From positions 868,001 through 932,000 of the forward strand of contig JADFUC010000294.1 in the NCBI GenBank assembly GCA_019722365.1: 64,000 nucleotides of DNA. Reading direction: 5' to 3'. Under the pieces are notes generated by a model, which was not told where the DNA came from, did not search any database, and saw only the letters and a program-made list of their open reading frames with translations. The first letter of the stretch is position 1; every line of letters begins with the position of its first letter. The position numbers and the translations under genes were made by a program. Below, one piece after another: positions 1 through 10,734 of the stretch. The stretch comes from Lithospermum erythrorhizon (Eukaryota > Streptophyta > Magnoliopsida > Boraginales > Boraginaceae).

Positions 1-250
1 CTTCCACTGCATGCTTTCCCTCTGCCTCACTCTGTTCCTGAGATAGTTCCTCATAACCGTTCTGGGAGCCATTTTCCACAGTAACAGTGTCATGTGCAGC
101 ATTGTCTTCAATACCATTGGAGTTCCCTGCCAATGCATGCTTTCCCTCTGCCTCACTCTGGTCCTGAGAGAGTTCCTCATGAGTGTTGTGGGAGCCATTT
201 TTGACATTAACAGCAGTGTCATGTGCAGCATTGTCTTCAATAGTATGGCG
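1..250 (-). repeat. 126-bp coding tandem repeat in the last visible KAKU4 exon
   Basis: Two copies of a 126-bp unit (42 codons) stand head to tail; the shared word gcatgctttccctctgcctc recurs at 9 and 135. On the minus strand each copy reads IEDNAAHDT, then NGS, then EELSQ(D/E)QSEAEGKHA, with substitutions and one-codon differences but no frameshift. The unit is acidic and Gln/Glu-rich, probably disordered. More copies may lie beyond the window edge. Confidence 0.85.
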
Positions 251-3200
251 CTGGGTTTCTCCTATTAAACCACCTCTAGACAAACTGCACACACACAAAA
301 TTATGTTATGTTAAAGCACAAGTCGAACAAAGGCAAGGTACATGATTGACCATAAACTTTAACCTCGCAGGTGAAGGTGTGACTCCGTTGGCTTTCTGAG
401 TTTCAGAGTGCTGTGGTAAACCACGATGTTTTAATTCCGCATATTTGGAACCATTTCTGCTACTGAAGTTTGTATCTATGTATTATAAAGTGCAACAAAC
501 ATATTTACTAAAAGCATCACCAATGGAAGCCAAAATCACAATGAAAGAACGGAAGTGGCAAAAACGATAGATCACCTTTTGATGATGATAATGGACGAAT
601 CATGTCTTCAGTTGCCTTTGAACGCACTTTTCTAATTTCATCCTGCATACTCCAAGCCCCAGAAGAAAGGTAGTTTCTTTCCTGCCAAATTACAGAATGC
701 ACAAACTATAAAAGCTAAACCATGTAACTAAGAAAATAATAAGACAAAGGCCAATAAGTGATCCATGGTGATCTATTTACTCTATCGATCATTACTCAAA
801 ACAACTTATGTCAAGTGATCATTATTCTAGTTTCTTTCATTCATTAGAGAGTATAATGCAACAAATACTATAAGGAAATCAATATTCTAGTTTCTACCAC
901 ACTTGTCTATCACTATCCAATGGAGCAAGAATATTTTGGGGATGAAGCAAATCATAACCAATTCACCATGAAATGGCATGAGATGACAGTATCACTGCTA
1001 ATTTTAACATATAAATTTATGTTTCTGGTATGAAAAGTGATGGAAGATAAAGTAGGCACACCTTCAAGTGAGAGACCGGATGCAGTTCTTCTTCTGATGT
1101 GAGTCGTGTTAACATAGTTGAAGGTGTCCTGAGTTCAAAATGCTCTGTAGAAGGAGAGGCCCATGGAGGCCGGGCTCGCATATATGATTTTGCCATGTCT
1201 GCAGGTGATCCAGCCTCACTTTCTATCTGCAACAGGGAATGCCTATTTAGTAATGTCATTGGAGAACAGCAACAAACATTAAAAAACCAAATGTTTATTT
1301 AGAGAATCATTGATCTTCCTCAGATAATGGCATGGCATTATTAGTCGCTACGGACATATATCTTGGGCATCATAAGAGAACTAATATATTATTACAAATT
1401 GAAGCTAAGTGACGTTTAGAAAATTATTACTGAGGACTAAACACGAAACTGACATGTTGGATCATTGTAGAATATAGGCTACTGTTCCCATGTCCGAAGT
1501 CTGACTGTGGACTCCGTCCTGCTTTCTTTTCTTCTAAGAACTTTCTTGCTTCCATAACAGCATGATCAGGAGTAACTGCATTGTGTGATGTGGAAAGTCA
1601 TATAAAGATTTGCCTTAAGAGATGAGAAGTGATAAATCTACTGCATTGAAACTCAAGAACAGTAACAATTAAAACTCTACTTCCAGGTGTAAGAGCTGAG
1701 TCAACCATCTTTCCCCCATCTACAGTCGAATGTTCCAGAACTCGTGAGTTGATGAGCTTTACTAACTTATCACATTCTTCTCTGTGACGACGATGACAGC
1801 ACAATAAATTGAAAAGTTGGATGTTCAGAAATAGCATCTTAAAAACTCAAAACAAAAAAGTTAGTACATTCTAGCTATTTCAACTCTGCTATTTTAAAGT
1901 AGGCACATATTAAATGAACAGATATACGTGTGATTTAAAGACTGCAGATATTACAATAAGGTGTCAAATAGCACCAACATTAGGAGGAGAAAATAAAATT
2001 GGGCGAAGGGAAAATAAAAATCCAATGTGTAACCTTCAAGAATATAGGATGCTATAGAAAGTACCTTGAGAATGTCTCCTGCAATAGTAGCTGTTTAATA
2101 ACATGCTTTCTTCCAGTCTCATCTACTTCTGATCCTAACTCTTTACTTGTGCACCCTTGGAGCAAATTTTCAGAGTCCTGTACAATAGATGGATAAGTAC
2201 TTCATATGAAGCAATTCAAGACATCCACAGTAACCAAAAGCTAGCTAGATCATAGACTCCACTACAACCTGAAGTCCTGAATATAACTATAAATAAAAAT
2301 CAAAAGAGGAGCATCATCTTTGAGAGATGCAAGACGGGGAAGAGCTTGAAGTTTGTTCAAGAATACTTGAGAGAAAGAGAAGTCTCAAATATTCTTACCC
2401 TGCATGTCTGTTTCACTTTTACTGTTTACCTACTTTCAATATCAGTTCGTATTTGTATAAGTCGTTTAGAAAAACATTTCATCCAACAGTCTGTATTGTG
2501 AGCGTAATACATAATATTTTTTCTTGTTTACGAGGAAACAGCTAGCAACGCCTCGGTCATATTATAAATTTTACATGCTGAAATGGATCTGAAGACTACC
2601 CATACATGTGGTGTCATCCAAGAGACATAATCGCTGCAAATATATCTTATAGTTTATCCTGCACCTTACTGCAGGGCTATTTTCTGTATATATATTATAT
2701 ACACACACATGCATGTATTATTTCCTACTCTGCTTTCTAATGAATTTTCTCCAGCCATCCAACTGTTTATGTGAAAGAAAAATACTGAACCACAATCCAC
2801 CCTTTCTTTAGCTCTTATCTCATCTTCTCCATACTTAAACACTAAGCAGTCATGTATGAGATAAGGAGTTCGATCTAATCGACTTAGATTCAACCATCTC
2901 TACGGGATGGAACCTACCAAATTCGATCCATTAGTTCCATTTGGACGACCATCATGACCATTGTTACAGTTAACATTATCATCTGCAATAACAACAAAAT
3001 CAGAAATAGATAAGTGATCATCGGAGCAATCTTTTCCCTTCCGTTCTCTCTCAATAGGAGGAAACAAGAGGTGGCAAAAGAAAATAGAGTTACACCATTT
3101 TGAAAATGGACGATCGAAGCACACAAGCAGTAAACAACACTTGAAACATCCTCCTGACTTTTGTTTAGTGCTAGAACTTGGTCCAACTTCTCATTTTCTT

Positions 3201-4347
3201 CCATAATTAAAGCGAAAAGAGATGAATGTGCTTTTCAGGTTTATTTACTTTAACCATGAACAAACAATCAATGATCCTGATTTCTTCATTTTTCTATATA
3301 TTTTTCCAAGTCCAATACAACCTCGAGCAATTGTGGTTTTATTATTTCCTTCTTCTTAGCAACAAAGAATCTTTTCACCACCCTCACGAGGATGGTGTTC
3401 AGAGTAGACATACCAAATGCAGCGATATCACTTCTTTTTATATTAAAAACCTATCAACGAGGTTGAACCCTAAACCTCTACCCTTACAGATCAGTATCCA
3501 ACGAATACACCAAACCCCCATCCCCCATAATGCATCAATATTTATGCTTAATCTCTTCCCCTCTTTAAACAAAAAATAGAATAATATTTAACTTGAGGAA
3601 CAAAACATATCAAATCAACATAAAGCTACAACTTTTAACATTAGAAGAACCCCATGTAGCAATATCACGAAAATATTAATCTTCAAACCAAGTCTCCCAC
3701 TAAGTGGGGTCGACTACATGAACACGATGTCTCTATTCAGCTCTATTAATCATAAAAATAAAGTTTTTTTCAGACTAAAAGTTGAGAAACCTGTAAATTC
3801 ATGTACCATATACTAACACTTCGAAATACGTTAAAAACACTATAAATTAATAATATCGGACCCGTGAAATTTATTAATTTATAGAGTTATTAATTTTCGA
3901 GTATTAATTTTCTCAACTGGCATATAAGTCGGATCGGACAAATTTATTATTTTAAAGAATTTATTAATTTATCGAATATTAATTTAAATACTGTTTCTAC
4001 TGTATTATCTAGCATGAACAGAAAAAATGCTCTAATTGTAGCACATTATCTTTCAAATTAAATAAAAATTGAAGGTTTTAATATAAGAAATCACCAGAAA
4101 TAAATTCTTCTTCATCTGAGGAAGAATCTGATGAAGAGTCCGAAATGAAAATGGAGGAAATAATTTTGGCCGCACCGGAAAGAATCCAGCTCGGACTTTT
4201 CGGAGGCGGCGGAGGAGTTGGCGGTGGTGCTTGTGGTGGTGGACGGCCATATGGGTTGAATCTCCAGCGGCGGCGATTGGTTGCGGTTTTTCCGGCGCCG
4301 CCGTTGACGGAGGCGGAAATTGGGTGGTGTGGTGGTTGGGGTTTCAT
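1..4347 (-). CDS. KAKU4: KAKU4-like nuclear envelope protein, 3' end beyond the window
   Basis: Plant nuclear-envelope/nucleoskeleton protein; KAKU4 of Arabidopsis works with CRWN lamina-like proteins to shape the nucleus (family knowledge). Nine exons join in frame on the minus strand: 4347-4095, 2982-2918, 2177-2065, 1781-1681, 1575-1454, 1226-1062, 681-576, 475-364 and about 284 to the edge, about 440 residues. Seen in order: a Pro-rich N-terminus with NPYGRPPP, SWILSGAAKIISSIF followed by a Ser/Asp/Glu cluster, QLLLQETFSREECDKLVKLI across an exon junction, AVMEARKFLEEKK, KSYMRARPPWASPS, and SMQDEIRKVRSKATEDM. These blocks match what I remember of KAKU4; no alignment was run. The reading phase agrees at every junction. 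The last visible exon encodes a tandem repeat. The C-terminus is missing. The REIL gene starts upstream on the same strand. Confidence 0.8.
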
Positions 4348-7131
4348 TTTGGGATTACGAATAAATGGGGGACTAAATTGTAATTATAAATACTCGTTCT
4401 ACATTGAAATGTTGTTATTGATTTGCTTAATTTTTAGTTCAATTCATTTTAATTCACATTTTTTATTTTTGTATAAAAACTTTAATTACAAATTACTTGT
4501 TATTCTAAATATAAAGTTAATATCATTAAATTTGTTTTCAAAAAAAAAATCCCATAATTTAACATTGCATAATTCAAAATTAATTAATAATCAAAATTTC
4601 AATTCAAGAATAAAATTGGCAAATAAACTGGTTGTAATAAAAATTTGTACGGAGTATTTATTTTGCATTTTATGTTACACGTATTTATTTTATAATGCTT
4701 AAAAATAATTAAACATGTGTCACGAACATACTTAGATACCTAACATGTCGCAAATCTACCATCCTTACAAGTGCAGCATTAATCAATCAACACTCACTAA
4801 ATATAAATATTATTCTCATTGTGAAACTTTAATTTTAATCGCAGTAGGGCTTGATTTGGAGGCTGAGATAAAAATGAAATATTAAATATCAGGTAAATTA
4901 CCGATTAAAAAAGCAGGCGGACCAGGATAGGTTTTTAACGTTTTGAATGAGCCGGATAGGATCGGGTTGCTTGGTCTGAATGAGGGCCGGTTGAACAGTT
5001 CGGTCGGTTCATTAATTTTTTTAATAAAATTATAAGCAATCATGTGTCATTGTTAGTAAAGGCGTAACCGTCAAAACTTAAGGCTTAAGGCGTGTCATAC
5101 CCATCAGCCCCCTTGCCTTATGAATCTGTAAGTTAGCCAGCACAAGAATAAGAAGAGCCAGGTACAAGGGAGACAAAAGCTTTTAAATAAGATTGATAAT
5201 AATATTCATAAGAGTAAACGGATACTAGCATGGTTGCTCCAATTCATGCATTTTCGAATTTGGTTCTTTAATATCCAGTACACTTAACAACTCATAGGTA
5301 GATGAAAATTAATGAGATCGAATGGAAAAAGGAAAACAATATAAAAGAGAAGAAGAGCAGATGAACATTTTCTAAAGAATAAGTTAAAATGATTTTAAAA
5401 ATAAAACCCCTCGTTTCCTAGTTCAATATTTTTTGATTCTTACGAAAATAAGAAGTAAATAAAGTGTAGTAGTCTAATGTATTTTTGGACATTTTGGAAT
5501 TTATTAATATTACGGTATTTGGACAATTAGCTTATTATTGTGCTTGTATTTGGACATTTTGAACTTATTATTAGTATTTGGACATTTGAATTTATTATTG
5601 TTATTGTTAATAGATATTTGGAGTTTTAAGATTTTGTATATTTATTATTTTGGAGTTTGGAGTTTATTATTATTTTTATTGTATAGTTAACTTAAAAGCA
5701 GGAAGCCCAATATAAATAAAATCTATTACGAATCTAATAAAAAATTAGATAAAATAAGCGGGTAGAATGGGTATATCAGAATCCGAAATCAGTTGGACTT
5801 TGATTGAATAAACTTGAGGATTTTTATCTTTCTAAAATAAAATCAGATTTGGTTTTGCTTTTCATCCATTAAATGGGTCGTCACCCTACTTGAGGGCTGC
5901 AAAAGGCTGGATTAAAATGCTCTCGAAAGAGTCAAAATTGGCGTCCTCAATACACTTGACAAAACACTGCCGTCTATTTATACCTCAACTGCCTCCATTG
6001 TCTCCTCTTCTTCTCCCCATGAAACCCATCTCTTATCATTCTAATAGGAATAGAGTTACAGTAAATGGCAAAAGCCTTTGAACCTTAGATTCAAAGTGTG
6101 CACATGATCGCCTTAGAAATGAGAATCTTATTTATTTTTCATTTCCTCTTCACATGTTAATTCTCTTATAATTACATTAATTATTAAGGTTATTTATAAT
6201 CTACAAGTCGAGACCCTAATGTATCTTATCCTTTTTAGTTATACTATTAAGGACTTCTTTCTTATCTAGTCGATCCTTAACAAATATTGAAAAATATAAA
6301 ACTCGGCGTTATAGAAAAGGCAAGGTTTTATATTGCATTGCATTATCAAAACTCTATTTCCATTTGGTTTCCTTATACATTATATAGTCGATCCATAATC
6401 GACACAAAAAAAAGTTCCACCAATAACATTGATTAGGAGGAAACTGTGAGTTTTACTAACTTTGTTCGTATTACGATTACTTCCTTCCTTCCATCCATAA
6501 TCCATCAAGTTCGATTTCTACATTCTAGCCATTCGGACACAAGTTGATTTTAAGCATAAATTAATATTTGTTATTATGAGTTTTTTTTGGTGCTTATGGA
6601 TCTACCAGAAACTTGCATCTTTCATTAAGGATTCCATCCAATGCTCAGATGTCGCCTCGAGTTTAAGTTTTTTTTTTATATTGTGTATATTTTTGTAAAA
6701 CTCCATATACTGGAGTTTCTTTCAGCCTACAAGGCTTCTTTGTAATTTATATGAACTGTTGTTTTTATGTAATAGAATTATAAAAAGAAAAAAAAATTAC
6801 AATGACAACCAACCGGATTATGTGTAGACTTGCCCAAGAAAAAGTGTGTGTGGAGTATAATTGTGTGTTAAACGACTAACTAGAACTAGCGTGCACAAGT
6901 CTAGAATTTAGTAACACATTTTTCATTACACTATAATATCTCGAAGTCATGTTTGTAATACAACAAACAATATAGAAAAAAATCGCATACAACCGAGCAA
7001 GCCGGACATACCTGATCGAGAAATAACAAGGATGAATATCTCAACAACGAAAACAATAACAAACACGAGCATTCGATATTCAAAGAAACGATTAAAGAGA
7101 GGAGATAAAATCATTATGGGATCTCATAAGA
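4348..7131. other. AT-rich spacer between KAKU4 start and REIL stop
   Basis: No convincing coding exon on either strand. The part next to 4347 should hold the KAKU4 promoter. Around 4900-5060 there is a GC-richer stretch with ccgg/cggt words resembling subterminal hAT sequence. At 5480-5700 a loose tandem array of the word tatttggacattttgaattt alternates with TTATTATTG runs; similar wording occurs near the 3' end of the hAT element at 54.84-54.97 kb. At 6710-6790 a T-rich block ends in an A-run, like a retroelement tail. None of these is complete enough to name. Confidence 0.5.
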
Positions 7132-9814
7132 CTAATGAGTAACATTCTTGGGGAGGTTGCGGATAACGTTGCTCTTCATGCCCATCTTGCTACGCATAAT
7201 ATCCACCCCTGACCTGTTCATCGCCTTCAAGACTTTCATCCTTACCATGTGTTCCTTCGATTGAACTGTTGCCAACCCCATACTTCTGTACCTGAAATTG
7301 TTTCCAAGTTTTGATTAGATTTCGTATCACAATTATCTTTAAAAGGCAGGAAAAGAAGGAAAGAGCCAAAAGAAAAGGAAAAAGTACCTTGATGCTAATA
7401 CAGCACTAACATCATTTACAGCTGTAGGCCGAGGTTTCTGACGGTAATATCTCAAGAATTCTCTTGACCCAAGTGTCTTAATTGACACTCCATCAGTAGT
7501 TCTACTTCTGATTATTAGTTCTGATCCGCCACTTCCAAGTTCAACATCGTTCTGAATGTCATTTGTCGCTACCAACTGGCTGCCATCTACATCCATGTAA
7601 CTACAACAAGAAGAAAAATAACACTTCAGAAATACTAAGATACATGAGCGCAATATAGAAAGGGAATATGAAGCAAACAAAACAAATAAGTAAACACACG
7701 TAGGAGTTACCACATACTAGATTTGAAGGCTATATAACAATATGAAGTAATGAACCCTTTGAGAGACTTGTAGCAAATAAATAATACCTGGAACTATAAT
7801 CATAAAATTCTTCCAGCTCTACCTCCTCATCTTCGTCACCATCACCATAATGTACTTTGCAGTGCCTCTTGGCCTCCATGTGCTTTCGGACAGCTTCCAA
7901 ACTACTGAAAGGTTGGCATCTATCATTGCAGTATAAACACCTGAAATCCCTTTTGACCTGCAAAACAAAAAACGGGAATACACACCACAATGATTAAAAT
8001 ATCATATGAAATTTTTTAAGTAAGGTCATCATAGCAGTGAAGAAAAAAGTGCATCTCAATACAAATGGTAGAAAGACAGCACGTATACCTTAAGACCAAG
8101 GTAAATTAGGAGGCCTCTAGGATCCTTCAAATATTCAACGTCAGGGATAAAAAATCCATGATGCTTGTGCATGTGAACCATGCAAGCTGGTTGTTTACAT
8201 GTTGGAGCACTTCGCATAAAGCAACTCGAAGGATCCAACTCAAATTCCTCGTCATCTTCACTTCCGTCATCCATTAGGTCACTAGGTGTGTTTGCATTCA
8301 CCTCCAATTGGGTCAATTTATCTGTAGCTTCATCAATTAAATCTTCATCTGAATCCACCTCCTCCCATTCGCTTTCTTCACTTTCTTCATCATCCAGGGC
8401 TTCACTTTGTGCAGATTGCTTCTGAGCAACCTTTACAACTCGGGCTGGCAGAGGCCTGACTATAGCTGTATCCTGATCTTGGTCGCTTATTCGTTGGGAA
8501 GCTCGTGATAAGTGACTTTTCGATTTTAGATGCTCAGCATGAGCCTTAGAGCTCCTATAGTTTTTTGCACACACACCACAACTATAGAGCATAGGGGTTT
8601 CATCTGATTTGGTCTTTTCTTTCGCAATGACAGATTGTCTGGCGAGGAAAGTGCCCGGTCACTCCCAGACCCACAAACCTATAGCAAGAGAAACAGAACC
8701 CCGTTTACAAGCAGAAATTCCTTACTCCCCTCCATCCCTTTTTTATAGAAGAGGCGTTTGATTTGGCACAAAGATTAGGAAAATTTCAAATTCAACTCTC
8801 AACTTAAATTTTCACTCCACATATTTGAACTAAATGGGAATCAAAGTAGGGATTTCCATAAATGGAAAATGAGCCTATCAATTAGGGATGGAGGGAGTAT
8901 AATATATATGATCCACACTCGACTAAGAGGATTCGGGCATCATTCAATAAAATCAATCGGGGAGAACTGTGACTTCATATTACAAAATGCATGCATATTA
9001 GACGAAGGACATAGCTATATAGAAAGAGTTTCACCACACAGCTGGAGTAACACTTGCCACGTATACTATCTCATGACAAGAAAAAGGTCAAAATGTAAGA
9101 TTCAAAGATCTCAGGGAATCCCAGACAAAATCAAATTCCATGTAAAATCAAACCGTATCCTTAAGACCATTCTCAATGACAGGCAAATAGATAACTACAT
9201 ACAATCAATAAGAAAACTTAAAACATAAGGTACATCTTATTTTTTATAAGTATGTCAAAGCCATATATCGAAATGCAATCAGATATCGAAACTGATGGTA
9301 CACAGACATTTGAAAGCTCCCAGCATATAATGAAAAAACAGCTTAAACAAAAAAAATGAATTTTCTGAGTACCCATCAGAATAAAAATCTGATCTTTAAG
9401 TAATTTAACTTCTACATAATCAATTTCAGCAAAATTAAGCTGAAAACTAAACTAATACTATATCAAAATAAGAATAAAAACACACCCCATCAAAATATTA
9501 GACTTTTCTGAGTACCCAACATAATAAAAATCCAACATTTAACTAATTTGACTGCTACATAGACAATTTCAGCAAAATTAAGCTGAAAACTAAGCTAGTA
9601 CAATAACCCAATAAAAAATAAAACACACCCAATAATCAAATTGATAAACATAAAGAATTAATGAGGTTTAAATCATATGCATAAAAAAGAGGATAAATAA
9701 AAATTAAACCTTGCGTTTAAGGTTGTAACGATGCCATTCAGATTTGTAATGAAGCCTTTGCTCATCTTCCTCAACCAATTCTTTATTACATGCGTTACAA
9801 GTGAATCCAGCCAT
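7132..9814 (-). CDS. REIL: REI1-like (REIL) zinc-finger 60S ribosome biogenesis factor
   Basis: Cytoplasmic maturation factor of the large ribosomal subunit, homologous to yeast Rei1 and Arabidopsis REIL1/2 (family knowledge). Five exons: 9814-9710, 8678-8089, 7957-7788, 7600-7388 and 7291-7132. Visible motifs: N-terminal C2H2 finger CNACNKELVEEDEQRLHYKS, a second finger CGVCAKNYRSSKAHAEHLKS, a long acidic stretch, CMVHMHKHHGFFIPDVEYL, a third finger CLYCNDRCQPFSSLEAVRKH, and the conserved C-terminus MKVLKAMNRSGVDIMR ... IRNLPKNVTH. Expected length about 413 residues, close to the Arabidopsis proteins. The start of exon 2, between the acceptor at 8678 and ARQSVIAKEK, is about four bases short of the family pattern and breaks the frame, so the gene as written is frameshifted. 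Intron 1 holds a Stowaway-like MITE. Confidence 0.88.
8723..8899. mobile_element. Stowaway-like MITE in REIL intron 1
   Basis: Starts TACTCCCCTCCATCCC and ends GGGATGGAGGGAGTA: inverted terminal repeats of the Stowaway (Tc1/mariner) type flanked by the TA target duplication. About 177 bp long. The inner words gcgtttgatttggcac and aagattagga are typical of this very common plant MITE group. It lies entirely inside the intron between REIL exons 1 and 2. Confidence 0.85.
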
Positions 9815-10239
9815 GTTTTTTTTGATGATTTTTTCACTTTTTTGGAGTTTATTTGGCTCAAAATTTCCAAGAAAATGTGGAAATTGATGCAAGATTTTGA
9901 GAGAAATGGTTTGAGTAGAATATATATGTATGCAGGATATGTTTAGGTCTCGAAGTCGGTTTAAGGAGTCCGTTAGAGAAAACGGGCGGGCCTATGTCGA
10001 TCATGTTAATGAGCCGATTATGTTCGAGTTTCACTATAACTAGACTCGGTTCGGTTCGAGTTTAGTCTAATAATTAGATATAAGTCAAAACATAGATTTA
10101 TAACTCTTGATTCGGTTTAGAATTGCGTTGGAAAGTGTATTCGAAATGTGACGAAATAGACATAAAAAAGATTTATAATCAGTTCAAAAACAATTTAGAA
10201 CCCAGGCTTCGAAAATGAAATCACTATTACAAAATACAC

Positions 10240-10734
10240 AATACATAATTTTTTGCAAAGATTTCTTAACAAATTTAGATTCATCTCGTTTTTATCCAAA
10301 ACTTCATAATTATTTCACGAGATAATAACAATTAAACATCACTTACGCTTTTCAAATATAAATTCAATCACTCTAGTTCAATTTAAATAATGTTCGATAA
10401 CATTAAAAATAATTGAACTTGGTCACTCTCCCCTAAGTGGTGTACCACTCGTCAAGGCTTCGGAGTTACAAATCGCGTCGATTAGGTGGCTTCGATCGCT
10501 TCTGATCATGGCTTCGATTCTTCTAAACGTAATAATCGTTCTAAACTTGTCGTCACCATGAGATAGTCAGTATTATATATGAAATTATGTTGAACTGTTA
10601 TACATGCCAAACACACACCGAGTATGGTGTCCCCCAGAAGGACCAAAATAGCGCAAAATATGATACTCCAACTTCTCATATTAATTATTCTCTCAGGCAA
10701 AAACACAAACACTTAGCTTCTTCTCCATACCAAA
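10240..10734 (+). promoter_or_regulatory. Upstream region of DUF724-A, duplicated upstream of DUF724-B
   Basis: About 500 bp before the start codon at 10735. The stretch 10255-10420 recurs almost word for word at 16915-17060 (atttcttaacaaatttagat, then aaaacttcataattatttca), and the proximal part (accaaaatagcgcaaaatat, ttattctctcaggcaaaaac) recurs just before copy B. A TATA-like tattatatat lies at 10571-10580. Retention of both blocks shows the duplication carried the promoter along. Confidence 0.55.

Noticed and set aside
4145..4702. Plus-strand frame with a glycine-rich start (185 codons)
   Set aside because: It is the complement of the proline-rich KAKU4 exon 1, followed by AT-rich spacer; no independent coding signal.
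8180..8425. Serine-rich plus-strand frame
   Set aside because: Antisense of the acidic Glu/Asp stretch in REIL exon 2.
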